A stretch of DNA of 64,000 nucleotides from Variovorax sp. V93 (GTDB lineage Bacteria > Pseudomonadota > Gammaproteobacteria > Burkholderiales > Burkholderiaceae_C), in assembly GCF_041154485.1 (NCBI RefSeq), contig NZ_AP028669.1:1550001-1614000 (forward strand), given 5' to 3'. The notes beneath the pieces are model-generated. The model had not been told where the DNA came from and searched no databases. It saw nothing but the letters and a program-made list of their open reading frames with translations. Below are positions 9,449 to 18,463 of the stretch, in pieces. Position numbers and translations under genes: made by a program. The stretch's first letter is position 1. The number at the start of each line of letters is the position of its first letter.

Positions 9449-10026
9449 AGGAGTTCGACCCCCGCGGCGCGCAGCATCCGGCAGGTGCGGATCAAGGGCA
9501 GGCCGACCAGCGCCGTCGGGTCGTCGCTGTCGATCGCGCTCAGCAAGGCGATGCCGAGCCCTTCGCTCTTCGCGCTGCCTGCGCAGTCGTACGGCTGCTC
9601 GGCCTGCAGGTACTGCTCGATGGCGGCATCGCTGAGTTCGCGGAACACCACCCGCACCGGCGCCAGGTCGCGCTGGACGAAGCCGGTGGCCTCGCAGACC
9701 ACGGCCACCGCGGTCTGGAACACCAGTGTCTGGCCGCGCATCCGGCGCAGTTGGGCCGTGGCGCGCGCGTGGTCGCCGGGCTTGCCGAGCGCCTCGCCCG
9801 CCAACTCGGCCACCTGGTCCGAGCCGATGACCACGGCTTCCGGAAAGCGTGCGGCTACGGCGCGCGCCTTTTCGAGCGCCAGCCGCTCGGCCAGCTCGCG
9901 CGGCGTTTCGCCGGCCAGCGCCGTTTCGTCGACTTCGGGTGCCTGTACATCGAAGGACAGGTGCAGGCGGTTCAGCAGTTCGCGCCGGTAGCGCGAGGTC
10001 GAGGCGAGGATCAAGGGGCGTTGCAT
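9445..10026 (-). CDS. yceF: Nucleoside triphosphate pyrophosphatase, YceF (7-methyl-GTP) type
   Basis: Maf-family house-cleaning pyrophosphatase (194 aa). The N-terminal signature LILASTSRYRRELL, the catalytic region VIGSDQVAELAG and the segment PYDCAGSAKSEGLG match the YceF subfamily, which hydrolyses 7-methyl-GTP, rather than the dTTP/UTP-type Maf proteins. Start ATG 10026 follows from the conserved N-terminus. It is the first gene of a three-gene minus-strand unit (yceF, RsmI-like methylase, MFS). It is divergent from yceD with 81 bases between starts, the usual arrangement in Burkholderiales. Confidence 0.9.
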   Translation of the reverse strand: MQRPLILASTSRYRRELLNRLHLSFDVQAPEVDETALAGETPRELAERLALEKARAVAARFPEAVVIGSDQVAELAGEALGKPGDHARATAQLRRMRGQTLVFQTAVAVVCEATGFVQRDLAPVRVVFRELSDAAIEQYLQAEQPYDCAGSAKSEGLGIALLSAIDSDDPTALVGLPLIRTCRMLRAAGVELL

Positions 10027-10070
10027 GGGCCAGATTGTGCGGGAGCCGCGCAAAACCCTCGGGCATGCCT

Positions 10071-10100
10071 TTGGGGGTGACGCGGCCGGCGCGCTAGACT
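10071..10100 (+). promoter_or_regulatory. Candidate promoter of yceD, giving little or no leader
   Basis: TTGGGG (10071-10076), 18 bases, TAGACT (10095-10100). The expected transcription start falls at about 10106-10108, that is at or just before the ATG of yceD at 10108, so the mRNA could be leaderless. No Shine-Dalgarno-like sequence precedes the ATG. Confidence 0.4.
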
Positions 10101-10107
10101 GGCGCGG

Positions 10108-10665
10108 ATGAAGAGAGAATTTCCCCCCCAACGGCTCGACGTGGCCGGCTTTGCCGCCGCTGCCGCCACCCTGGACGCCACCGACCCGGTTCCGAGCTAT
10201 GTGCGCCTTGCCGCCGAACTGGCGGCTCCGGCGCCCGATGCCGTGGTCCGCTGGACGGCGACCGGCGAAGAACGCCCGGGCGCCGACGGCAAGGCCGTGC
10301 CCTGGCTGCACCTGGAAGCCGAAGCGACCGTGCCGCTGACCTGCCAGCGCTGCCTGACGCCTGTGGAGACGCCGCTGGTGGTGGACCGCTGGTTCCGCTT
10401 CGTTGCCGACGAGGCCACGGCGGAGGCCGAAGACGAGGAGTCCGAGGAAGACCTGCTCGTCATGAGCCGGGACTTCGATCTGCCCACCCTGATTGAAGAC
10501 GAGCTCCTGATGGAGATTCCCGTCATGCCCGTGCACGAGGTCTGCCCGGTCCCGGTGCGGCTCTCTTCCAGCGACGATGACTTCCAGGCGGCCGAAGAGG
10601 CCAAGCCGAACCCCTTCGCGGTGCTCGGCGCGTTGCGTTCGCGCAAGCCCGAAGAGGGCAAGTAG
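10108..10665 (+). CDS. yceD: YceD (DUF177), 23S rRNA accumulation protein
   Basis: A 185-aa DUF177 protein. The diagnostic paired cysteines appear in [12 protein letters not shown] near residue 75 and a second part, [12 protein letters not shown], follows an acidic patch of Glu and Asp (about 105-125). In E. coli and plants members are needed for normal 23S rRNA levels, and the gene is almost always upstream of rpmF, as here. Downstream of it lies a TATAAT box, so rpmF also has its own promoter. The C-terminal AVLGALR is the conserved end of the family. Confidence 0.9.
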   Translation: MKREFPPQRLDVAGFAAAAATLDATDPVPSYVRLAAELAAPAPDAVVRWTATGEERPGADGKAVPWLHLEAEATVPLTCQRCLTPVETPLVVDRWFRFVADEATAEAEDEESEEDLLVMSRDFDLPTLIEDELLMEIPVMPVHEVCPVPVRLSSSDDDFQAAEEAKPNPFAVLGALRSRKPEEGK

Positions 10666-10685
10666 CCCTTTTTCGCCGCCTGGGC

Positions 10686-10691
10686 TATAAT
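10686..10691 (+). promoter_or_regulatory. Candidate -10 box upstream of rpmF
   Basis: GGGCTATAAT ends in a perfect TATAAT at 10686-10691, 21 bases after the yceD stop. A -35 match is not evident. The resulting leader before rpmF would be about 115 bases. The flanking GGCTAWAAT form recurs at acpP, lysS and mdh. Confidence 0.55.
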
Positions 10692-10811
10692 CATGGGCTT
10701 CGCGCGCGCCGCCGTGAGCAGCAAGACAGGCAAGGGCATTCCATGCATGCCCCTGGATTGCCACCGCAAGAGAGCGCATCCAATCACTCACCTAACAGTC
10801 CAGGAGCCATC

Positions 10812-10994
10812 ATGGCCGTCCAGCAAAACAAGAAGTCGCCTTCCAAGCGCGGCATGCACCGTTCCCACAATGCGCTGGTCGTGCCCGGCATTGCCGTTGA
10901 GCCGACCACTGGCGAAACGCATCTGCGCCACCACATCAGCCCCAACGGTTTCTACCGTGGCCGCCAGGTGCTCAAGAACAAGTCTGAAGCCTGA
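10812..10994 (+). CDS. rpmF: 50S ribosomal protein L32
   Basis: Ribosomal protein L32 (60 aa), a component of the large subunit. The N-terminus [20 protein letters not shown] and the basic C-terminus [12 protein letters not shown] are typical. The zinc-type cysteines of some L32 proteins are absent, as in most proteobacterial copies. ATG 10812 follows CAGGAG, a good ribosome-binding site 6 bases upstream; longer in-frame starts upstream add unrelated sequence. Its place between yceD and plsX is conserved. Confidence 0.97.
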   Translation: MAVQQNKKSPSKRGMHRSHNALVVPGIAVEPTTGETHLRHHISPNGFYRGRQVLKNKSEA

Positions 10995-11012
10995 TCTCGC
11001 ATCCCAAGGCCG

Positions 11013-11054
11013 AGGCCCGAAGCTACTTTTGCCGTAGCGTCGGGCCTTTGTTTT
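11013..11054 (+). terminator. Terminator or attenuator between rpmF and plsX
   Basis: A long hairpin AGGCCCGAAGCTAC (11013-11026) / GTAGCGTCGGGCCT (11034-11047), with a single mismatch and a 7-base loop, is followed by TTGTTTT. The T-tract ends one base before the plsX start codon at 11056. It probably sets a high rpmF to low plsX ratio by partial termination. Confidence 0.8.
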
Positions 11055-11055
11055 G

Positions 11056-12153
11056 ATGGCTACGCCTTCTTCCCCCGAATCCACTGCTGCGCCTTCCGCA
11101 ATCACGCTCGCCGTGGATTGCATGGGAGGTGACCATGGGCCGCGCGTCACGCTTGCGGCCTGCCGCGCGTTCCTCGAGCGGCACAGCGAAGCCTCGTTGC
11201 TGCTGGTCGGCGCGCCGGCTGCGCTGGCAGGCTTTGCCGCGCATCCGCGCGCCCGCATCGTCGCGGCCAGCGAGGTGGTGGGCATGGACGACCCGATCGA
11301 AATCGCCCTGCGCAAGAAGAAGGATTCTTCGATGCGCATCGCGATCCAGCAGGTCAAGGATGGCGCCGCCCAGGCGGCCATCTCGGCCGGCAACACGGGC
11401 GCCCTCATGGCCATTGCCCGCTACCTGCTCAAGACGCTCGACGGCATCGATCGCCCGGCCATCGCTCCTCAGCTTCCCAACGCCAAGGGCGGCGCCACCA
11501 CGGTGCTCGACCTGGGCGCCAACGTCGATTGCGACGCGGAAGACCTGCTTCAGTTTGCCGTGCTCGGCTCGGCGCTGGTTTCGGCGCTCACGGGCAACGA
11601 GGCGCCTTCGGTCGGCCTGCTCAACATCGGCGAAGAGGCGATCAAGGGCAGCGAAACGATCAAAAAGGCCAGTCAACTGCTGCGTACGGCCGCCAACTCG
11701 AAGGATCTGAACTTCTACGGCAACGTGGAAGGTAACGATATTTTCAAGGGCACGACCGATATCGTCGTTTGTGACGGTTTTGTCGGAAACGTGGCACTGA
11801 AGGCGAGTGAAGGCGTGGCCTCGATGATCGGCGAGTTCATCCGCGTGGAATTTTCGCGGAGCATTTTCACGAAAGCGGCGGCAATTGTTGCCTATCCGGT
11901 TCTAAAAGCGTTTAAAAATCGGCTCGATCACCGTCGGTACAACGGTGCGGCCCTGTTGGGCCTGCGTGGCCTGGTTTTCAAGAGCCATGGCTCGGCCGAC
12001 GAAGTGGCTTTCGGCCATGCGCTGGATCGCGCTTATGATGCCGCTCGCAACAACCTGCTCGATCGCGTGCGGGCCCGCATCGCTCACGCCGCGCCATTGC
12101 TCGCGCGGCAGGAGCCCGCGGTGCCAGCCGACGCGACGGCCCTTCACGTTTGA
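11056..12153 (+). CDS. plsX: Phosphate acyltransferase PlsX
   Basis: PlsX (365 aa) makes acyl-phosphate from acyl-ACP for the first step of phospholipid synthesis (PlsX/PlsY pathway), as a peripheral membrane enzyme. Family features are the start of the core [14 protein letters not shown], the segment [13 protein letters not shown], the [19 protein letters not shown] region and [15 protein letters not shown] 11056 directly abuts the T-tract of the preceding terminator and has no Shine-Dalgarno sequence; the conserved core begins at residue 16, so the true start cannot be far downstream. The stop overlaps the fabH start (TGATG). Residues 270-310 are encoded with a noticeably AT-richer codon mix. 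Confidence 0.94.
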   Translation: MATPSSPESTAAPSAITLAVDCMGGDHGPRVTLAACRAFLERHSEASLLLVGAPAALAGFAAHPRARIVAASEVVGMDDPIEIALRKKKDSSMRIAIQQVKDGAAQAAISAGNTGALMAIARYLLKTLDGIDRPAIAPQLPNAKGGATTVLDLGANVDCDAEDLLQFAVLGSALVSALTGNEAPSVGLLNIGEEAIKGSETIKKASQLLRTAANSKDLNFYGNVEGNDIFKGTTDIVVCDGFVGNVALKASEGVASMIGEFIRVEFSRSIFTKAAAIVAYPVLKAFKNRLDHRRYNGAALLGLRGLVFKSHGSADEVAFGHALDRAYDAARNNLLDRVRARIAHAAPLLARQEPAVPADATALHV

Positions 12154-13130
12154 TGAGCTCTTATTCACGCATCACCGGCACCGGCAGCTACCTGCCGCCG
12201 CGCCGGGTGACCAATGACGACCTTGCCAAGGAATTGGCAACGCGCGGCATCGAAACCTCGAACCAGTGGATCGTCGAGCGCACCGGCATCCATGCGCGGC
12301 ACTTCGCAGCGCCTGAGGTCACGAGCAGCGATCTCGGCCTCGAGGCCGCCCGCCACGCACTCGAAGCCGCAGGCCGCAAGGCGGAAGACATCGACCTGAT
12401 CATCGTCGCGACCTCGACGCCCGACATGGTGTTTCCTTCGTCGGCGGCCATTCTCCAGAACAAGCTTGGCGTGGCCGGCTGTCCGGCCTTCGACGTCCAG
12501 GCGGTCTGCAGCGGCTTCGTCTATGCGCTGACCGTGGCCGACGCCATGATCCGCACCGGCACCGCGCGTTGCGCGCTGGTGGTCGGCGCCGAAGTGTTCT
12601 CGCGCATTCTCGATTTCAACGACCGCACCACCTGCGTGCTGTTCGGCGACGGTGCCGGCGCCGTGGTGCTCGAGGCCAGCGAGGAGCCGGGCATCCTGGC
12701 GAGCGACCTGCATGCGGACGGCAAGCACGTCGGCATTCTTTGCGTGCCGGGCCACGTCTCGGGCGGCAATGTGCTGGGTACGCCGCTGCTGCACATGGAC
12801 GGACAGGCCGTGTTCAAGCTCGCGGTGCGCGTGCTCGAGGATGCCGCCCGCGCCACGCTGGCCAAGGCGGGCAAGACCGAGGCCGACATCGACTGGCTCA
12901 TTCCGCATCAGGCCAACATCCGCATCATGGAAGGCACGGCCAGGAAGCTGAAGCTCCCGCGCGAGAAGCTCATCGTCACGGTCAACGAGCATGGCAACAC
13001 CTCGGCCGCCTCCATTCCGCTGGCGCTCGACGAGGCCGTGCGGTCCGGCAAGGTGAAGAAGGGCGAAACCGTCATGCTGGAAGGCGTGGGTGGTGGCTTC
13101 ACCTGGGGCGCGGTGCTATTGAATCTGTAG
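12153..13130 (+). CDS. fabH: 3-oxoacyl-ACP synthase III
   Basis: FabH (325 aa) condenses acetyl-CoA with malonyl-ACP and so starts each fatty acid chain. The catalytic triad is visible: C119 in [11 protein letters not shown]251 in IPHQANIRI and N281 in [10 protein letters not shown]. Length is typical (317 aa in E. coli). The ATG overlaps the plsX stop (TGATG), so translation is coupled. It is followed by fabD after 52 bases. Confidence 0.96.
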   Translation: MSSYSRITGTGSYLPPRRVTNDDLAKELATRGIETSNQWIVERTGIHARHFAAPEVTSSDLGLEAARHALEAAGRKAEDIDLIIVATSTPDMVFPSSAAILQNKLGVAGCPAFDVQAVCSGFVYALTVADAMIRTGTARCALVVGAEVFSRILDFNDRTTCVLFGDGAGAVVLEASEEPGILASDLHADGKHVGILCVPGHVSGGNVLGTPLLHMDGQAVFKLAVRVLEDAARATLAKAGKTEADIDWLIPHQANIRIMEGTARKLKLPREKLIVTVNEHGNTSAASIPLALDEAVRSGKVKKGETVMLEGVGGGFTWGAVLLNL

Positions 13131-13182
13131 TGCATCGCGATGCCCCTCCGGGCTGCGATGCGACACGACGCTTTTGATAAAA

Positions 13183-14136
13183 ATGAAATCCTTTGCTTTT
13201 GTCTTCCCGGGTCAGGGCTCCCAGGCCGTCGGCATGCTCGATGCCTGGGGCGATCATCCGGCCGTGGCCGAAACCCTGCGCGAAGCTTCCGAAGCGCTGG
13301 GCGAAGACATCGGCGGGCTGATCAAGAACGGCCCGAAGGAAGAACTGGCGCTGACCACCAACACGCAGCCGGTGATGCTGGTGGCCGGCGTTGCCGCCTG
13401 GCGCGCCTGGCTGGCCGAAGGCGGGCCCACCCCGTCGATGGTGGCGGGGCATTCGCTGGGTGAATATTCGGCGCTGGTTGCGTCCGGCGTGCTGACGCTC
13501 GCGCAGGCCGCGCCGCTGGTGCGCTTTCGGGCGCGGGCCATGCAGCAGGCGGTGCCGGTCGGCGTCGGCGCCATGGCGGCGGTGCTGGGCATGGACGCCG
13601 CCAAGGTGGTGGCGGGCTGCGCGGAAGCCACGGCGTCCTTCGGTGCAGGCAGCGCCGAGATCGTGGAGGCGGTGAATTTCAACGATCCGATGCAGACCGT
13701 GATCGCGGGCAGCAAAGCGGCCGTCGACAAGGCCTGCGAACTGCTCAAGGCCGGCGGTGCCAAGCGCGCGCTGCTGCTGCCGGTGTCCGCGCCCTTCCAT
13801 TCGAGCCTGATGAAGCCCGCCGCCGAGGCATTGCGCGAAAAGCTCGCCACCCTCACGCTGGCGGCGCCGCAGATTCCGGTGCTGAACAACATCGACGTGG
13901 CGGTCGAGACCGATCCCGCGCGCATCCGCGACGCCCTCGTGCGCCAGGCCGCCGGTCCGGTTCGCTGGGTCGAAAGCGTGCAGGCCTTGAAACTGCGCGG
14001 CGCAACCTCCATCATCGAGTGCGGGCCGGGCAAGGTGCTGGCCGGCATGGTCAAGCGCATCGCCCCCGAGCTGCAAGCCGCGTCGGTGTACGACCCGGCA
14101 ACGCTCGCGGACACCCGACAATCGCTCGCCGGCTGA
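13183..14136 (+). CDS. fabD: Malonyl-CoA:ACP transacylase
   Basis: FabD (317 aa) loads malonate from CoA onto acyl carrier protein. The active-site serine S91 sits in AGHSLGEYSALV, the early loop is FVFPGQGSQAVGM, and the catalytic His is expected in VSAPFHSSLM. ATG 13183 is preferred over an in-frame TTG at 13174, as the conserved sequence begins at KSFAFVFPGQ. The 52-base gap from fabH contains an AT-rich stretch (TTTTGATAAAAATG) but no clear Shine-Dalgarno sequence. Confidence 0.96.
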   Translation: MKSFAFVFPGQGSQAVGMLDAWGDHPAVAETLREASEALGEDIGGLIKNGPKEELALTTNTQPVMLVAGVAAWRAWLAEGGPTPSMVAGHSLGEYSALVASGVLTLAQAAPLVRFRARAMQQAVPVGVGAMAAVLGMDAAKVVAGCAEATASFGAGSAEIVEAVNFNDPMQTVIAGSKAAVDKACELLKAGGAKRALLLPVSAPFHSSLMKPAAEALREKLATLTLAAPQIPVLNNIDVAVETDPARIRDALVRQAAGPVRWVESVQALKLRGATSIIECGPGKVLAGMVKRIAPELQAASVYDPATLADTRQSLAG

Positions 14137-14162
14137 ACGGCGCGGGCCCAGACACTTCTTTT

Positions 14163-14906
14163 ATGAGCATTCCCAAATTCGAAGGGCAGGTCGCCCTGGT
14201 CACCGGCGCATCGCGCGGCATCGGCGCAGCCATCGCGCTCGAGCTGGCGCAGCGTGGCCTCAAGGTGGTCGGCACCGGCACCACCGAGGACAGCGCGGCC
14301 AAGATCACTTCGGCGCTCAGCGCCTTCGACGGCCGCGGCCGCGCACTCGACGTGAACGACGCCGTCGCGGTCGAGGCGCTGATCGACGAGATCGTGAAGG
14401 CCTACGGCGCCATCCACGTGCTGGTCAACAACGCCGGCATCACGCGCGACACGCTCGCCATGCGCATGAAGGACGACGACTGGGACGCGGTGCTCGACAC
14501 CAATCTCAAGGCCGTGTTCCGCCTCTCGCGCGCGGTGATCCGCCCGATGATGAAGCAGCGCTACGGCCGCATCATCAGCATCACGAGCGTGGTGGGCGCC
14601 TCCGGCAATGCCGGGCAGGCCAACTACGCGGCAGCCAAGGCCGGCGTGGCGGGCATGACCCGCGCGTTGGCGCGCGAGCTGGGCAGCCGCAACATCACGG
14701 TCAACTGCGTGGCGCCGGGCTTCATCGAAACCGACATGACGGCCAGCCTGCCCGAGGCACAGCAGCAGGCGCTGCTGCAGCAGATCCCGCTGGGCCACCT
14801 GGGCAAGCCGGCCGACATCGCACATGCAGTGGCCTACCTCGCGTCGCCCCAGGCGTCCTACGTGACGGGGCAGGAGCTGCACGTCAACGGCGGCATGCAC
14901 ATGTAG
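14163..14906 (+). CDS. fabG: 3-oxoacyl-ACP reductase
   Basis: FabG (247 aa), a short-chain dehydrogenase reducing 3-oxoacyl-ACP with NADPH. The Rossmann motif VTGASRGIG is at residues 13-21, NNAG at 89-92, and the catalytic Ser-Tyr-Lys are S142, Y155 and K159. The C-terminus GQELHVNGGMHM is characteristic. ATG 14163 lies 27 bases after the fabD stop. Downstream, an inverted repeat and a separate -10 box precede acpP, so acpP is expressed both with and independently of this run. Confidence 0.96.
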   Translation: MSIPKFEGQVALVTGASRGIGAAIALELAQRGLKVVGTGTTEDSAAKITSALSAFDGRGRALDVNDAVAVEALIDEIVKAYGAIHVLVNNAGITRDTLAMRMKDDDWDAVLDTNLKAVFRLSRAVIRPMMKQRYGRIISITSVVGASGNAGQANYAAAKAGVAGMTRALARELGSRNITVNCVAPGFIETDMTASLPEAQQQALLQQIPLGHLGKPADIAHAVAYLASPQASYVTGQELHVNGGMHM

Positions 14907-14931
14907 CCGCAAGGCGCAAACTTTTCCCGTA

Positions 14932-14964
14932 CCGGGCGCACGGCAAATGCCACAATGCGCCCGG
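14932..14964 (+). repeat. Perfect 9-bp inverted repeat in front of the acpP -10 box
   Basis: CCGGGCGCA (14932-14940) and TGCGCCCGG (14956-14964) are perfect arms around a 15-base loop that itself contains GGC-AAAT-GCC. No T-tract follows; the next bases are CTAAAAT, a likely -10 box. It could be a hairpin at the fabG mRNA end or a protein site in the spacer/-35 zone of the acpP promoter. Confidence 0.6.
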
Positions 14965-14965
14965 C

Positions 14966-15244
<279 letters not shown>

Positions 15245-15340
15245 TCGGCCAGCTGACACTGCAACGACGGCCGGCGGCTCTTTTTTCAACCGCCCGCGCC
15301 GCTCGGCAGCTGTTCAGCGCTTCCAGAAAGGTTTGCCGGC

Positions 15341-16585
15341 ATGACCAAACGCCGCGTCGTCGTGACCGGACTCGGTTGCATCGCTCCTGTCGGAAACACC
15401 GCAGCCGAATCCTGGGCCAATCTGCTGGCCGGGAAGTCGGGCATTGCGAACATCACCGCGTTCGATGCAAGCGCCTTCGCCTGCAAGTTCGCCGGTGAGG
15501 TCAAGGGTTTCGACATCACCCAATACATCTCGGAGAAGGAAGCGCGCCACATGGACCGCTTCATTCATCTGGGGCTTGCCGCCGCCATCCAGGCGGTGCA
15601 GGACAGCGGACTGCCGACCGGCGAAGCGCTGTCCTATGAGAAGGCCGTGCGCATCGGCTGCAACATCGGCTCGGGCATCGGCGGGCTGCCGATGATCGAA
15701 GAGACGCACGGCGAATACGCGAGCCGCGGACCGCGCCGCATTTCGCCGTTCTTCGTACCGGCTTCGATCATCAACATGATCTCGGGCCACGTCTCGATCA
15801 AGTACGGCTTTAAGGGTCCGAACATCGCCGTCGTGACCGCCTGCACCACGGGTTTGCACGCCATCGGCACGTCGGCACGCATGATCGAATACGGCGACGC
15901 CGACGTCATGATCGCGGGCGGCGCCGAGTCGACCATTTCTCCGCTCGGCATCGGCGGCTTCACCGCGCCTCGCGCGTTGAGCACCCGCAATGACGATCCT
16001 GCCACGGCTTCGCGTCCCTGGGACAAGGACCGCGACGGCTTCGTGCTGGGCGAGGGCGCCGGTGTGGTCGTGCTCGAGGAGTACGAACACGCCAAGGCGC
16101 GCGGCGCCAAAATCTATGCGGAAGTCTCGGGCTTCGGCATGACCGGCGATGCGTACCACATGACCGCGCCTGACGTCGACGGCCCGCGCCGGTCGATGGC
16201 CATGGCGCTGGCCAATGCGGGCGTCAACCCCGACGAGGTCCAGTACCTGAATGCGCACGGCACCTCCACGCAGATCGGCGACGTCAACGAGACCAATGCG
16301 GTCAAGCTGGCTTTCGGTGATCACGCGAAGAAGCTCGTCGTCAATTCGACCAAGTCCATGACCGGCCACCTGCTGGGCGGCGCCGGGGGCATTGAATCGG
16401 TGTTCACGGTGCTCGCGCTGCATCACCAGAAGAGCCCGCCGACCATCAACATCTTCAACCAGGACCCGGAGTGCGACCTCGACTATTGCGCCAATCAGGC
16501 GCGCGATCTCAAGATCGATGTCGCGGTCAAGAACAACTTCGGCTTCGGCGGCACCAACGGCACGCTGGTGTTCAAGCGCGTTTGA
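15341..16585 (+). CDS. fabF: 3-oxoacyl-ACP synthase II
   Basis: FabF (414 aa), the elongating condensing enzyme of fatty acid synthesis. The Cys-His-His triad is C168 (VVTACTTGLHA), H306 (NAHGTSTQIGD) and H343 (MTGHLLGGAGG). FGFGGTNGTLVF near the C-terminus is typical. ATG 15341 begins the conserved MTKRRVVVTGLG. It closes the fab block; the next gene begins 13 bases later. Confidence 0.97.
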   Translation: MTKRRVVVTGLGCIAPVGNTAAESWANLLAGKSGIANITAFDASAFACKFAGEVKGFDITQYISEKEARHMDRFIHLGLAAAIQAVQDSGLPTGEALSYEKAVRIGCNIGSGIGGLPMIEETHGEYASRGPRRISPFFVPASIINMISGHVSIKYGFKGPNIAVVTACTTGLHAIGTSARMIEYGDADVMIAGGAESTISPLGIGGFTAPRALSTRNDDPATASRPWDKDRDGFVLGEGAGVVVLEEYEHAKARGAKIYAEVSGFGMTGDAYHMTAPDVDGPRRSMAMALANAGVNPDEVQYLNAHGTSTQIGDVNETNAVKLAFGDHAKKLVVNSTKSMTGHLLGGAGGIESVFTVLALHHQKSPPTINIFNQDPECDLDYCANQARDLKIDVAVKNNFGFGGTNGTLVFKRV

Positions 16586-16598
16586 ATCTTGCTCTTCC

Positions 16599-17081
16599 AT
16601 GTACAGCGCACCCTCGGTGACCTATCCGGTGGGGCGCTCGCGCGGTGCGACCCGGATCCTGATTGCCACCTGGGCCCTGGGCGCCTGCTGCGCAGGTCTC
16701 TCGTGCTATTTGATCGATAGTGTCGGCTGGCGCCAGCTGCTGCTGGTGCTGAGCGTCCTGTTTTCCGGCGCTGCGGCCGGACTCGGGCTGCGAAGCGACG
16801 GTGCCGGCGTGCTGCACTTCGACGGCCTGTGCTGGAGCCTGACGGGCGCCGATCGCGGCCGGGCCGTTCATGCGGCGCGCGCCGCGGTGGCGCTCGACCT
16901 GCAATCGCTGCTGCTGGTCCACCTGACCCAGCCGGGCCGTGCCGGACGATGGATATGGCTCGAACAGCGCGCCATGCCGGAGCGCTGGCGCGATGTACGC
17001 CGTGCGGTATATTCGCGCGCCCCGTCCGCCTCGCCTGCGGGCGAGCCGTGGCGAGCAACCGCGCCTGCCGATGCGCCCTGA
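16599..17081 (+). CDS. Uncharacterised small membrane protein, possibly YgfX-like
   Basis: A 160-aa protein with two adjacent membrane segments (about residues 20-38 and 44-62: LIATWALGACCAGLSC and LLLVLSVLFSGAAAGLGL). The cytosolic part (DGLCWSL, LQSLLLVHL, RWIWLEQRAMPERWRDVRR) has the layout of the YgfX/CptA family: two spans, a DGxW strand and a late WLxxxxxPxxWRxLRRA element. YgfX-type proteins affect cell division or succinate dehydrogenase flavinylation in other bacteria; nothing here decides a function. It is squeezed between fabF (13 bases) and rpoE (9 bases). A copy of a short repeat (16705-16720) is embedded in frame. Confidence 0.7.
   Translation: MYSAPSVTYPVGRSRGATRILIATWALGACCAGLSCYLIDSVGWRQLLLVLSVLFSGAAAGLGLRSDGAGVLHFDGLCWSLTGADRGRAVHAARAAVALDLQSLLLVHLTQPGRAGRWIWLEQRAMPERWRDVRRAVYSRAPSASPAGEPWRATAPADAP
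16705..16720. repeat. Short ATAGC-type palindromic repeat, copy 2
   Basis: GCTATTTGATCGATAG resembles the palindrome at 3953-3969 (13 of 16 bases equal) and reads YLIDS in frame, as copy 1 would. It lies inside the first membrane span to loop region of the preceding small membrane protein gene. Confidence 0.4.
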
Positions 17082-17090
17082 ACCTCCCCG

Positions 17091-17765
17091 ATGACAACTT
17101 CTCCCCCGCCAGTGCCACCGGACTCCGGCTTGCCCGATGGGGCCGCCGAGGCGCCGCGCCCGGGCGAGGTCGACCTCCAGCTGGTCCAGCGCACGGTCGC
17201 GGGCGACCAGAAGGCCTTCGAGCTGCTGGTCATCAAGTACCAGCGCCGGATCGAGCGCCTGATCGGACGCATGGTGCGCGACGTCGACCTGGTCGAGGAC
17301 ATCGCCCAGGAAACCTTCATCCGGGCCTATCGCGCGCTCCATCAGTTCCGCGGCGACGCCCAGTTCTACACCTGGCTCTACCGGATCGCGGTCAACACCG
17401 CCAAGAAGGCGCTGGTCGACATGAAGCGCGACCCGACCATCTCCGAAAGCGCCCTGCGGCCGTCTTCTGACGAGGACGATGAAACTTACCGCCCTGGAAA
17501 CGAACCAATCAGCGACGAAACCCCCGAATCAGTCTTGGCAGCCAACGAGATCGCCCAGGTGGTCGAGGCGGCCATGGAAGCATTGCCGCCCGAATTGCGC
17601 CAGGCGGTCACCCTGCGCGAGATCGAGGGCATGAGTTACGAAGAGATCGCCGAGGTCATGGATTGCCCGATCGGCACGGTGCGCTCGCGTATTTTCCGGG
17701 CGCGTGAGGCCATTTCGGCCAGGGTCAAACCGCTGCTGGACAACCAGTCCGGCAAGCGTTGGTAG
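17091..17765 (+). CDS. rpoE: RNA polymerase sigma factor RpoE (sigma-24)
   Basis: ECF sigma factor (224 aa) for the envelope stress response. Region 2 lies about residues 45-110 (LVEDIAQETFIRAYRAL, YTWLYRIAVNTAKK) and region 4 about 160-212 (LPPELRQAVTLREIEGMSYE, GTVRSRIFRARE). A 30-residue Pro-rich N-terminal tail precedes region 2, longer than in E. coli. The next three genes encode its anti-sigma factor, the RseB regulator and a DegP-type protease, the complete sigma-E module. ATG 17091 follows the preceding stop by 9 bases. Confidence 0.95.
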   Translation: MTTSPPPVPPDSGLPDGAAEAPRPGEVDLQLVQRTVAGDQKAFELLVIKYQRRIERLIGRMVRDVDLVEDIAQETFIRAYRALHQFRGDAQFYTWLYRIAVNTAKKALVDMKRDPTISESALRPSSDEDDETYRPGNEPISDETPESVLAANEIAQVVEAAMEALPPELRQAVTLREIEGMSYEEIAEVMDCPIGTVRSRIFRAREAISARVKPLLDNQSGKRW

Positions 17766-17782
17766 GTAAGCAGGTGAATGAA

Positions 17783-18445
17783 ATGAATCAGACGATGACG
17801 GTTCGTGAACAGGTGTCCGCACTGGCGGACGGTCATTTGCATGGCGAGGACTTTGCGCGGGCCATCGACACCGTCTGCGCGGAAGAAGACGCGCGCGGTG
17901 CCTGGCGCGCCTATCACCTGGTGGGCGACATCCTGCGCTCGGGTGCCCATTCGCCCTGCAGCGACAGCAATGCATTCCTGGCCCGCTTCCAGCAGCGCCT
18001 GGCCGCGGAGCCCGTGATCGCGGCACCGGTGCCGGCCGCGGCCCCCGCGGTGCTGACGGCGCGGCACAGGGCCGAGGCAGCCAACGAGCCGGTGTTCCGC
18101 TGGAAGCTGGTGGCCGGCGCCGCGTCGCTGGTGGCGGTGGCCGCGATCAGCTGGACCCTGGTCGGAAACGGCATCGGTGTGCCGTCGCCGGGTGCCCAGA
18201 TTGCAGCAGCGCAGCCGCAGCCGGCCGCCAATTCCGTGCTGGCCGCCGCTGCCGCCAACAGCCAGCTTCCGCCCACCGCCGCGCTCACGCCAACCCGCGT
18301 GATGGTCGGCAACGGCAGCCCGCAGGTCATGCTGCGCGACCCGCGCCTCGACCAGCTGCTCGAAGCGCACCAGCAAGCCGGTGGTGCATCGCAAATGCCC
18401 TCGGGCTTCCTGCGCAACGCGACCTTCGAAGGCCCTGCGCGCTGA
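17783..18445 (+). CDS. rseA: Anti-sigma-E factor RseA
   Basis: RseA/MucA-type anti-sigma factor (220 aa). The N-terminal RseA domain (VREQVSALADGHLHGED, then WRAYHLVGDILRSG) binds sigma-E in the cytosol; one membrane span follows at about residues 107-127 (WKLVAGAASLVAVAAISWTL); the periplasmic tail is Ala/Pro-rich and would contact RseB. The start is ATG 17783, 18 bases after the rpoE stop, with AGGTAAGCAGGTG upstream; GTG 17774 is an alternative that adds three residues. Confidence 0.9.
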   Translation: MNQTMTVREQVSALADGHLHGEDFARAIDTVCAEEDARGAWRAYHLVGDILRSGAHSPCSDSNAFLARFQQRLAAEPVIAAPVPAAAPAVLTARHRAEAANEPVFRWKLVAGAASLVAVAAISWTLVGNGIGVPSPGAQIAAAQPQPAANSVLAAAAANSQLPPTAALTPTRVMVGNGSPQVMLRDPRLDQLLEAHQQAGGASQMPSGFLRNATFEGPAR

Positions 18446-18463
18446 TCCGCGCCCGTCTCTCTA

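Noticed and set aside
15245..15340. Terminator between acpP and fabF
   Set aside because: There is a CTTTTTTC run, but the preceding GC-rich bases do not form a convincing stem.
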